Shown piece by piece: positions 41,125-50,700 of a DNA stretch of 64,000 nucleotides (positions are counted from its first letter, which is position 1; the number at the start of each line of letters is the position of its first letter). The notes under the pieces are model-generated. The model ran no database searches, had not been told where the DNA came from, and saw only the letters and a program-made list of their open reading frames with translations. Made by a program: the position numbers and the translations under genes. The stretch spans positions 613,840 through 677,839 of the forward strand of contig JAUMUG010000001.1 in the NCBI GenBank assembly GCA_030530775.1, read 5' to 3'. This stretch comes from Lautropia sp. Lineage in GTDB: Bacteria > Pseudomonadota > Gammaproteobacteria > Burkholderiales > Burkholderiaceae_E.

Positions 41125-41749
41125 ACCGAAGACATCTCGTTGATGATTGGTCGGGGTGCGACGGCGCCTCGGGGCGCCTCGGGAAATTCTGCAGGGCGTG
41201 TGAATCCGGCCATCTGACGAAACAGGGCTGTCAGTCGGGCTAGTTCGATCGCGGCGGTCGAGTCGATGAGGGGAAACCGGCGTCGTTCACCCTGTTCAGC
41301 CTTTGCGTGCCGACGATGGCACGAACCATGCAGATCACGCGAGATGCATCGGGTTTCCATGTGAAACTGCAGTGTCGTGAAGAAAGGGAAGCGTTGCGCC
41401 GATCGGAATGGATGGAGGTTGCTGGGGAGCGGTCGGCTCCTGTCAGCCATTGGAGATTACCAGTATCCGGGGAGAAATGCCCATTTCTGCCCAGCAGAAT
41501 GCGGGGCTGAATGTCGGTTTTTCGACGCGTCCGCATTGGCCGGCCGGCCCCGGTGGTGGCGCGTATCGGCGGATGCACATGCACAGCGATGAGCAACCGG
41601 CTCCAGAGCCAGCGGACGACGGGGCTGGGCGCGGTCCCGGGCGTGTCGAGGCGACGGGCTCTTCGGGCCTCGAGGGCACGGGCGCCCCAGGGGGGCGAAG
41701 GAGATGCCGCCCCGGGGCCTAGAGCGTGCAGGTCCCCGGGGTTGTGAGG
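41125..41749. other. Intergenic region between the exoprotein gene and the PiT gene
   Basis: About 625 bp with only unsupported short frames. GC-rich palindromic patches occur at 41680-41725 downstream of the exoprotein stop, but there is no T-run. The pit promoter should lie near 41130-41350. Confidence 0.4.
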
Positions 41750-44700
41750 TCAATGCCGGCTGTGCGGACGGGACTGGCGGGCGTCGTCGGTGCCCTCGCG
41801 CAGGGGGCGGGCGCGGGGGCCCCGTTTGCTCTCGAAGTGCAACGCAGGCTGACCGGTTTCGGTCTGCACGCTCGTGCTGGCGCCCAGCGCCTGACGCGCT
41901 TTTACCTGCTCCACCACCACCGTGCTGCACGAACCTTCGATGAAGTCGGCTCGGTGCAGCATGCCCTTGCGGGCATCGATGAACAGGCTCTCGGCATCGC
42001 CGACGTTCTGCGCACTGCTGGTCACCAGGCGTGAGCGGCGGGGCAGGGTGCGGGCATCGACCTTCAGCACATGGGTGCGCGGGCGCAGCCCGCAGTGGCT
42101 GTATTTGCCCTGTTCGTCCGAGACGATCCAGGTGCCGTTCTGCAGATAGAAGCGCACACCGGGGATACCGAGTTCCTCGGGATCCTTGACCGAGTTGCCG
42201 TTGCAGTCGACGAAGATCTGGCCGGCCAGGCAGGCTTCCTCGCTGAACACCCCCGATTTGACCTGCACCTTCCAGCGTGCTTCGTTCGAACAGCTGGCTG
42301 TAGCCGTGCTGCCACCGTTTCGGATGTTGACCGGACACTCGATGTGGGCGCGATTGGTGCCATCGCCTTCCTGCGAGCCCACGCCCAGGCGGACACGGTA
42401 GCTGATGACGACGTCGGTGCCGCCGCTGCCGGCCGTGCCGCTGGGGTCGATGCGTTCGAGTGTCAGCCGCAGTTCGCGCTGGCCGCTGAACTGTGCCGAG
42501 ATCTGTCGGGCACCCTGCACCCGCAGCGAGTTCGGTTCGAAGCTGAAGCCCCGGGGCAGGCGGTCGACGATGACCGGTGACAGTGCCGGGCCTTCGCCGC
42601 TGTTACGCACCCGAAGCCGATAGGTGATCAGGTCGCCGACTTCGGCCGAGCGGGTGCTGCTGGTCTTTTCGATCGACAGCGCCACCTTGGTGGCGGGCTC
42701 CGGTGTCGGCACACAGGCCTGGGCCGTGTGTGTGCTGTTTCCGCTGGTGTCACCCGGGCCGTCATCCTGACGGTTGGTCAGGCTCACCTGATTGAACAGA
42801 CCCCGGCCGGCACCGGCGGCGCCGGGCACGCAGCCGTCGTTCTGTGTTTCGCTGCCAAAGGGTACACGTACCCGGAACTGCATCCGGTAAACGTCGGATG
42901 CACCCATTGCCAGCGGTTGCTGGCTGGCCAATGTCCAGCTCCCATCGTTGGGCGAGATTTCCATCGTCTGGCCATTGAGGATGCTGTCGTAGCTGATGAT
43001 CTGCACATCTGGGTCGAAGGCCGGGGTATCGATCAGATCATAGACGCCATCGGCTCCGCCGGTGTGCGTCACCCGAATGATATAGGCCAGGGCATACTCG
43101 TTGAGCGTACCGTCGATCGGGTGGATTTCCCCGTCGAGCTCCTTGGTGACGCTCATCGTGGTCGGAATGCGCTTGCGTTCCACCCGACAGCTGATGTTCT
43201 GACCGCCGAGCGTCAGGCGCAGCGGTACGAGCTGGTTCTGGCCGTCATGGCACAGCAGCTTCGTCTGATAGCCCGGCGTCTGTGAGACGCTCAGCTCATA
43301 CTCATCGCCCGGTACCAGCTGGCTGGAGGCCGCTTCGCCCAGATTCAGCGGGATCTGCTGCGTCGGGTCGTCGACTGGCGTGATGTAGAGGATCACCGGG
43401 GGCAGGGCGGGGTCGTCGCCACCGTCGGAGCCCGAGCCGGAACCGGCACCGCCGTGACCACTCTGACCGTTGTCGGTCGTCACCAGATCGAGCGAGACGC
43501 GTAGCGGTGCATCGGTGTTGGTGATCGAACAGGAGATGTCCTCACCATTGCCCACGGTGACGATCGCGTCCGTCATCGGGGCTTCGTCGCCACCGCCGTC
43601 GGTGGCCAGGACCCGGCAGACCCAGGCTCCTGCCAGGAAATAGGGCAGGTTGTCCTCGCGCAGCAGATAGCGTCCGGCCGGCACTTCCACCGCTTCGATG
43701 GCGGCCTCGCCGGTTCGTCCCGAGAAACTCGGCAAACCGGCATCCTGGCCCTCGGCATGCAGAAGAAAATCTTCGACCCGTGCGTGGCGGCCGTGTTGTA
43801 GATCCAGTATCTTGCGCAGACTCAGCCGGCCTGGCCTGTCGTCGTACTCGATCGTACAGACGGCCTGATCGCCATAGTCGAGCGACAGCTCGGCGCCGGC
43901 CACGGCAGCCTGGCCGTTGATCGAGCAGGACCAGTGGCCGGTGTCGTAGCCCGGCAGCTCGCTCTGGTCCAGCGCGTAGCGGCCGATCGGCACAGCCGCT
44001 TGGTTCAGTCCAGCCGCATCGCCGGCACCGTTCAGCACCGGGTCGGTGCCGCCTCGATCCAGCGAGGCCTTCAGGGTGGCATCGGCCGGCCCGGCGCTGC
44101 CGCCATGGTCATTGCGCACGGTGGCGAGCAATGTCAGCCGGGGCAGGTTTGGCGTGGCCGTGAAGTGGTAGTCGGTCGCGGCGACCGAGGGGGCCAGTGT
44201 GATCTTCGAGATCTGGTGATCACCCACCGTGCCACCTGCGCTGCCGGCGTGGACGGCGCCGTCGCTCTGTTGTCCGGCGTTGGTGCCGGGCTGGCGCGAC
44301 AGCGTGTATTCGCCCTGTATCAATCCGGCGAAATAGGGCAGGGGGGTGGTACTGCAATCGGTGGTGGGGTAGATGCGGTCGGCCACATCCTTGGCAAAAT
44401 CATAGCGGCCCTGTGCATCGGTACGCGTCGACAGCGTGATCGTCTGGCCCTTGTGGGTGGTGCCGTTCAGCGTGATGCACTGTTCGGCCAGTGGCCAGTC
44501 TCGGCCATCCATGACATTGTTCTGGTCGATGTCGGCAAAGACCCGGCCGCTCAGACTGGCGACCGGGCTTTCGACCTGCACATAGAGATTGGCCTGAGTT
44601 TCGACATAGAGCAGGGTGCTGCTTTCGTCGACCGGCCGGATCCCGGCGCGGTTGGAAAAGATGTTGCCGGCGTAGGAACGCACCGGGTCCGTTTCCATCT

Positions 44701-47700
44701 GCAGGGTGATTTCGTACAGACGATTGGCGTCTACGCTGCTGATACTGGGCGAAACCCGGATCGCGGTGCTTTCACCGATATGAGCCGGGCAACCCGTGCT
44801 GCCCAGTTCGGTCGTCAGGCACCAACGGGTGCTGCCGCCGGGCAACCGGTTGCTGTCATCCTGTGGGTCGTTGTGAATCTCCAGCGCAGGGCGCTTGGTG
44901 TAGTAGACGCGCGCATTCGGATCCATCGCCGGCAGTACCACGGCACGCAGTCGATAAGCGCCCGAATCGAATTGCGAAGCAGGCTGGCGAGGCGCCTGAT
45001 GCTTGTCGGGGTTGCCCGGGCCGTCACCCACGAAGGGCAGGATGTCGATGATGTCTGGAATGTCCGGGGTGCGCAGATCGCGGCCCATCGAGATGAAACT
45101 GATCGTGTATTCGAAGGGGTCGCCGGGCTCGATGCTGGGTTGTGAGGCGCTTTTTTCGACGAAGAAGCCCGGCGGCGACTGGATGGTCACTTCCGCGGCC
45201 GAAGCCTTGACGCACAGCCCATAGCCCGTGCCGTTGGTGGTGTCGTAGGTGCAGGGCGCGTCGGGGTCGGTGCTGCTCGAAATCGTCGCCTGATTGCGCA
45301 GCACGGTGTCGTCGTTCAGCGATTGGCTGGCACGTGCCTTGTATTCGATCAGCGGCAGGGCGGCACCGGCATCGGTGGTCTGGCCCAGATGTGGAACGCG
45401 GTCGACGAATTTCCAGGTCAGCGTCGTCAGTCCCACGGCGGGAGTGTCGTTCTCGATCTGCGGCTCCTGGGGCAGGCCGTCGATCACGGCCGAGTTGTGT
45501 ACGTAGCGCAGACCCTCGGGCAGCACATCGGTGATGGTGACGGTGCCAGGAGCCGGTGGATAGGTGGTGCTGTATCTCCCCGCCAGACGATAGGTCATCG
45601 TCGTGCCGGCGGAAACAGGGACGTCGTTGTTGGCACTGGCCGGTTCGATCACCGTTTTATCGATCCGGCTTACGGTTTGCGAGCTAATGATACGGATATG
45701 GTCCCTGAGGTTTGCCTTTTCACTCAGCGAAGGCATGGTGGGCGAGATGATGTGGGCACGGTTGCGGATGATCGTTCCTTCGGGAATAGTATCGCCCGCG
45801 GTGCGCACGCCGGCCACCGGTGTCTGCACCGCGATGGTGGCGGCCCAGGTCGATCGCTGGATCAGACCGTAGATCTGCAGACCATGGTTGGTGTTGGGGG
45901 CGAGCTCCTTTTTGCTGCTTCTGATATAGACCAGCCCGCCGGCGGCCTGCGCCTGGTGTGCCGTGCCGAACCAGTTGATGCCGGGGTCATCACAGCGTGC
46001 CTGTGCATAGGCCGAGTCGCCGACCACCGAGCGGTCTCTCGAGGTCGGGCGGCCTTCGTACTCGGAGGGGGCGCTGTCGGTGCTGCTGAAATAGGGCGAG
46101 CCATGGGCGTGCGCACCATATTCGATGGTGGCTCCCGTGGAGTCTCCTGTCGTGACGACTCTCAGCTTGTCACTGATGTCGAAGGCCGTACGGTCGATGA
46201 TTTCGCACAGGACGATGTTCTGATGAGGTGAGGTTCCCGTGTTGGTGTAGTAGACCTGGGCGCCGACACTCTGGGCCGGGGCGATCTGATTGACCTGGTT
46301 GCCGGAGATCAGGGTGGCGTCTCTGATCGTGGCATATGGGGCAGGCAGCGTGTTTGCATCGGGGATGAAACTCTTGGATGCATCGCCGGCCGTGGTGTTG
46401 GTCAGACTGTGGGTGGTGGTGTCGTTGGCCGGATTGTGATCGGTGTTCAGGATCTGGCCCGAAACCGATTCGCCATACACCGACGAGAGACTGACTGGAT
46501 GCCAGATGGTTTTGTTTTCGGGGTAATCGGTCTGGTTCAGCTCGGTCCACAGCACCACCGCCTTGTTGAGCACCCAGAATTCATCCAGAGGCAGTGTGAC
46601 GGTGGAAGGGGTCAGCATCGTCGGATAATGGCTCAGCGTCGTGTCGGCGCCGTTGATACGCAGTGTGACATGCTGGCGGTCATGACTCAGCACCGTGCAA
46701 TCCCCACCGTTGCCGACCGTGTTGGTCAAGGCGCTGCTCGTCGGGCCCAGATCCTGCACCCGGGCATAGGTGCTGATGGCACCGCCCGACAGGGAACTGG
46801 GCCGCATGGTGCGGGGTGAGCCGGGACTGCCGCAGCCATCCTCGAAGCCGCCGATGGCGGCGGTGGTGGCAGTCGTCGGGGTGGTTGCACGCCAGTCGTC
46901 GAGCCGCACACTCGATGGATAACCGCTGATGTCCACGGTGATGTCGATCGGTTTGCCCGGATCCAGCTGTTCGACCCCTTTTCTGCCATGGCCGTTGGGG
47001 TTGCGGGCGATCAGGCCGACCATGAAGCGGTGATAGAAGCCGGTCTGGCCATCGGGGCCGCTGCCGCTCATGACACCGGTCGTATTCTGTGCCAGCCGCT
47101 CCACCTTCACGTCATAGAACGGGGCCGCGCTGACCGTCAGTGGATCAGGGAGGCTGGCCGGGGTAATGGACGGGGTCGTGGTCGATCCCACCTGCAGTGC
47201 GGGGGCCGGGATGCGGTCGCCATTGCGGGCATGGCCCAGCACTACGCCCCGGAAGAACAGCGAGCGGGTGCCCGAGGCGGTGAAATCCGTCATCAGGCAG
47301 TCGATGCTCTGCTTGTCTGCCGACATCGTCGAGCCGGTGCGGCATTCGGGGGGCATGTAGGCCCATTCGGCGATCGGAGTCGCACCCAGCGGCGAGGGGG
47401 GCAGGGTGATCCGGATGTGCACGTCTTTCTCGGCGGTATCGGCGCTGAGAGAAACGTTGTATTCGAAGAAATCGTGGGTACGGACGATGTCGTTGGTCGG
47501 ACCGCTATCCAGCCCGGGGCCATCCGTGGCATCGAAGGAGCCGCCGGCCGCATTGTTGCCGGTCAGCAGAGAGGGGCCGGGGGTTCCGTCCAGATGCCGG
47601 GTGTAGGTGACCTGTTGCAACGCCGCCTGCACTGGCCCGGCAAGTAGCGACAGAGCCGTCAGCATCACCGCGGCCACGGGCGTGAGCCGAATCGATTTTG

Positions 47701-47731
47701 CCGGATTTATACGGTTGCTTTCAAGACTCAT
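41750..47731 (-). CDS. Giant modular exoprotein B (DUF11 / SdrD-B / SpaA-like repeats)
   Basis: A 1993-residue exported protein. The ATG at 47731 gives a signal peptide ending LSLLAGPVQA-ALQQ; a TTG overlapping the previous stop is a less likely start. Approximate layout: unique beta-rich head to ~670; DUF11-type modules at ~680 (IDKTVIEPASANN) and ~855 (VEKSASQPSIEPGD); SdrD-B-like module at ~1060; three SpaA/prealbumin-like repeats at ~1190-1520, each with a cysteine pair; a Gly/Ser/Asp linker near 1410; DUF11-type modules at ~1520 and ~1680 (LSIEKTSSTRSAEVGD); and a C-terminal module from ~1825 with CLAGQIFVDCNGNSVKDPEE. It follows paralog A after 41 bp and lacks any LPXTG, OmpA or barrel anchor. 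Its role is unknown; adhesion or surface coating is my inference. Confidence 0.85.
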   Translation of the reverse strand: MSLESNRINPAKSIRLTPVAAVMLTALSLLAGPVQAALQQVTYTRHLDGTPGPSLLTGNNAAGGSFDATDGPGLDSGPTNDIVRTHDFFEYNVSLSADTAEKDVHIRITLPPSPLGATPIAEWAYMPPECRTGSTMSADKQSIDCLMTDFTASGTRSLFFRGVVLGHARNGDRIPAPALQVGSTTTPSITPASLPDPLTVSAAPFYDVKVERLAQNTTGVMSGSGPDGQTGFYHRFMVGLIARNPNGHGRKGVEQLDPGKPIDITVDISGYPSSVRLDDWRATTPTTATTAAIGGFEDGCGSPGSPRTMRPSSLSGGAISTYARVQDLGPTSSALTNTVGNGGDCTVLSHDRQHVTLRINGADTTLSHYPTMLTPSTVTLPLDEFWVLNKAVVLWTELNQTDYPENKTIWHPVSLSSVYGESVSGQILNTDHNPANDTTTHSLTNTTAGDASKSFIPDANTLPAPYATIRDATLISGNQVNQIAPAQSVGAQVYYTNTGTSPHQNIVLCEIIDRTAFDISDKLRVVTTGDSTGATIEYGAHAHGSPYFSSTDSAPSEYEGRPTSRDRSVVGDSAYAQARCDDPGINWFGTAHQAQAAGGLVYIRSSKKELAPNTNHGLQIYGLIQRSTWAATIAVQTPVAGVRTAGDTIPEGTIIRNRAHIISPTMPSLSEKANLRDHIRIISSQTVSRIDKTVIEPASANNDVPVSAGTTMTYRLAGRYSTTYPPAPGTVTITDVLPEGLRYVHNSAVIDGLPQEPQIENDTPAVGLTTLTWKFVDRVPHLGQTTDAGAALPLIEYKARASQSLNDDTVLRNQATISSSTDPDAPCTYDTTNGTGYGLCVKASAAEVTIQSPPGFFVEKSASQPSIEPGDPFEYTISFISMGRDLRTPDIPDIIDILPFVGDGPGNPDKHQAPRQPASQFDSGAYRLRAVVLPAMDPNARVYYTKRPALEIHNDPQDDSNRLPGGSTRWCLTTELGSTGCPAHIGESTAIRVSPSISSVDANRLYEITLQMETDPVRSYAGNIFSNRAGIRPVDESSTLLYVETQANLYVQVESPVASLSGRVFADIDQNNVMDGRDWPLAEQCITLNGTTHKGQTITLSTRTDAQGRYDFAKDVADRIYPTTDCSTTPLPYFAGLIQGEYTLSRQPGTNAGQQSDGAVHAGSAGGTVGDHQISKITLAPSVAATDYHFTATPNLPRLTLLATVRNDHGGSAGPADATLKASLDRGGTDPVLNGAGDAAGLNQAAVPIGRYALDQSELPGYDTGHWSCSINGQAAVAGAELSLDYGDQAVCTIEYDDRPGRLSLRKILDLQHGRHARVEDFLLHAEGQDAGLPSFSGRTGEAAIEAVEVPAGRYLLREDNLPYFLAGAWVCRVLATDGGGDEAPMTDAIVTVGNGEDISCSITNTDAPLRVSLDLVTTDNGQSGHGGAGSGSGSDGGDDPALPPVILYITPVDDPTQQIPLNLGEAASSQLVPGDEYELSVSQTPGYQTKLLCHDGQNQLVPLRLTLGGQNISCRVERKRIPTTMSVTKELDGEIHPIDGTLNEYALAYIIRVTHTGGADGVYDLIDTPAFDPDVQIISYDSILNGQTMEISPNDGSWTLASQQPLAMGASDVYRMQFRVRVPFGSETQNDGCVPGAAGAGRGLFNQVSLTNRQDDGPGDTSGNSTHTAQACVPTPEPATKVALSIEKTSSTRSAEVGDLITYRLRVRNSGEGPALSPVIVDRLPRGFSFEPNSLRVQGARQISAQFSGQRELRLTLERIDPSGTAGSGGTDVVISYRVRLGVGSQEGDGTNRAHIECPVNIRNGGSTATASCSNEARWKVQVKSGVFSEEACLAGQIFVDCNGNSVKDPEELGIPGVRFYLQNGTWIVSDEQGKYSHCGLRPRTHVLKVDARTLPRRSRLVTSSAQNVGDAESLFIDARKGMLHRADFIEGSCSTVVVEQVKARQALGASTSVQTETGQPALHFESKRGPRARPLREGTDDARQSRPHSRH
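42051..42217 (-). repeat. 167-bp tract identical to 48074-48240 (copy in gene B)
   Basis: This segment encodes the CNGNSVKDPEE to THVLKVDA part of the C-terminal module and is identical base for base to 48074-48240 in paralog A, including all synonymous positions. On both sides identity falls to ordinary paralog levels. Confidence 0.9.
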
Positions 47732-47772
47732 GATGCGGAACTCTGTGTATACCGATGTGATTGGGTGGCGTA

Positions 47773-50700
47773 TCAATGGCGGGTGCGCAGACGGGATTGC
47801 CGGGCGTCGTCGGTGCCTTCACGTGTCGGCCGTGCTGCTGCACCTCGCTTGCTGTCGAAGGTCAGCGAGGGCTGGCCGTGTTCGGTCTGCACGCCGATGT
47901 CGACTCCCTGAGCCTGGCGTGCCTTCACCTGTTCGATGACACTGGCCGAGCACGAGCCTTCGATGAAATCGGCACGGTGCAGCATGCCCTTGCGGGCATC
48001 GATGAACAGGCTCTCTGCATCGCCGGCGTTCTGTGCGTTGCTGGTCACCAGCCGGGCGCGGCGGGGCAGGGTACGGGCATCGACCTTCAGCACATGGGTG
48101 CGCGGGCGCAGCCCGCAGTGGCTGTATTTGCCCTGTTCGTCCGAGACGATCCAGGTGCCGTTCTGCAGATAGAAGCGCACACCGGGGATACCGAGTTCCT
48201 CGGGATCCTTGACCGAGTTGCCGTTGCAGTCGACGAAGATTTGGCCGGCCAGACAGACTTCTTCGCTGAAGACGCCGCCTTGGACCCGAACTTTCCAGCG
48301 CGCCTCGTTCGAGCAACGGGCGGTGGCGCTGCCATCGACGTTCAGGCATTCCACGTGGGCACGGTTGGTGCCATCACCTTGCTGCGAACCCACGCCCAGA
48401 CGAGCCCGGTAGCTGATGATCACCTCACCGTTGCTGCCATCGATTGCTCCCGGCACATCGATACGATCGAGCGTCAGCCGCAGTTCACGTTGGCCGTTGA
48501 ACTGTGCATTCACCTGTCGTGCACCTTTGATACGCAGCGAGTTCGGCTCGAAGCGAAAACCGCGCGGCAGGCGGTCGACCAACATCGGCGAAATGGCCGG
48601 GCCATTGCCGTTGTTGCGGATACGGACCTGGTAGGTGATCAGGTCGCCCACTTCGGCCGAGTGGCTGGTGCTGGTTTTTTCGATCGACAGCGCTGCTTTG
48701 GAAACCGGTACTGGCGTGTCGATGCAGGCGCTGGACGTGGCGGTGGCGCCCTCCGATTCATCGGCCGACCGATTGATCAGGCTCAATCGGTTGTACAGAC
48801 CCTGACCTTCGGTGCCGGCATCGCAACTGTTATTGTCGGTACTGCTGCCGTAGGGTACCCGGATGCGGAACTGCATCTGGTAGACATCTTCACCGCCGAT
48901 GGCCAGGTGCTGCCTGCTGGCGAGTGGCCAGCGGCCGTCGTTGGCGGCCAGACTCAGTGGGTCGCCGTTACGGGTGATACGGGTGTCGATGATCTGCACA
49001 TCGGCATCGAAGGCAGGAGTGTCGGTCAGATCATAAAGACCGTCCGCGCCGGATGTGTGCTGCACTTTCAGCTCATAACCCACCCAGTAATCGCTTTCGC
49101 TGCCTTCGGCGGCCTGCGGAGTCCCCAACACCGTTTTGGTGGCTTTCAGCTCGGCAGGAATGTCTTTCAGTTCGATCCGGCAGGTGACGTTCTGCTGGTC
49201 CGAGAGCGTCAGTACATTGCCGTCGAGCGTGCCGCCCGAACACGCCCATTTGCCGGTACGGTAGCCGGGCAGGGCGGGATTGCCCAGGTCATAGACGCCC
49301 GGACGCACCGGCGCCACCGTCACGGGCTTGGTTCCGCTGATGCCCTGCACGTGGTCGGGTCCGCGGGCTTCGAGCGGCACATCACTGGGGCGGGCGGTGC
49401 CGCCGTGCTCGTTGAGAATGTCCAGCACCAGCGTCAGGCTGACGGGCTGGTCTGTGTTGTTGATGGTGCAGGTGGCGTGTACGCCATTGCCGAGTGTCAG
49501 CGTGTCGTCCCGCAGTTCCCCGGCATCGCACTGCCAGGCGCCCGCTACGTAATTGGGCAGGTTGTCCTCGCGCAGCGTATAGCTGCCCGGCATCACGTCC
49601 ACCGCGGTGACTTCCGCACTGCCGGTGGTGCCGGCCAATGGGGTCGGGCCGTCGGCATAGAGTTGGAAGTCGGTGGGTCCTGCCGTGCGGCCATTGCTGT
49701 TGGTGACGGTCTTCATCAGGGTCAGGCGGGCCGGTTGGTCGTCGTAGACCACCGAACAGACCGCCACGTCACCATAGGTCAGCGTCAGCACTGCATCCGC
49801 TTCGCCACCGGCGCTGGCTTCGCCGGGCGCGAGCGTGATCGGGTTGCCATTGAGGGTGCAGGCCCAGCTACCACGCAGATAACCGTTCAGCACACCGCCA
49901 CTCAGCTGATAGGTGCCTGCCGGCACGCCGATGTCGTTCACATCGCTCGAGCCGCCCCGACCGTCGACAAGTAGGCTCTGCGTACCATCCTGACGGGCGC
50001 TCAGATTCGTTTGCGATACCGTTGCGGTACCACCCTGATCATTGATAACGGTACTGATCAATGTCAGGCGTGGCAGGGCAGGGTGATCGGTGAAGTCGTA
50101 ACCGGTTCCGAGGGCACCTTCGGCCAGCGTGATGCGAATGCTTTGTGCATCGACGGTGCCGCCTTCGCTGCCGGCATAGACACCGCCGGCCGCCTGCTGC
50201 GAGTTGCCCGTGCGGCTGACCGTGTATTCACCGGCCATCAATCCGCCGAACACCGGCAGCGGGCTTCCGGAACAATCGGCGCTCACGAATACCTCGTTGG
50301 CCTGGCCTTTGGTGAAGCTGTAGCGGCCTTGGTCATCGGTGCGCATCGAGACCGTGATCGGATGACCCTTGACGGTGCTGCCCGTCACCTGCACGCACTG
50401 GTTGGGCAACGCCCAGTCCAGCGCTTGCATTTTTCCGTCACGGCCCACATCGCTGAAGACCTGTCCCGAAATGCCACCGGCGTTGGTGCTGACCCGCACA
50501 TACAGCCCGGCGGGCGATTCGACCATCAGCAGCGTACTGTTCGGGTCCGCAGGCTGCATCATGGCGTGGTTGGCAAAGATGTCGCCATCGACGGCACGCA
50601 CCGGGTCGGACACCAGATTCAGCTGGACTTCATAGGGCCGTGCCGCACCCAGTTCGGCGATGGCCGGGCTGGTGCGTACCGCGGTGCTTTCGCCGATGTC

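Noticed and set aside
47761..49974. A 737-codon plus-strand frame opposite exoprotein A
   Set aside because: It repeats almost identically opposite exoprotein B at 41726-42580, simply because the coding strand is duplicated. There is no signal peptide or family match.
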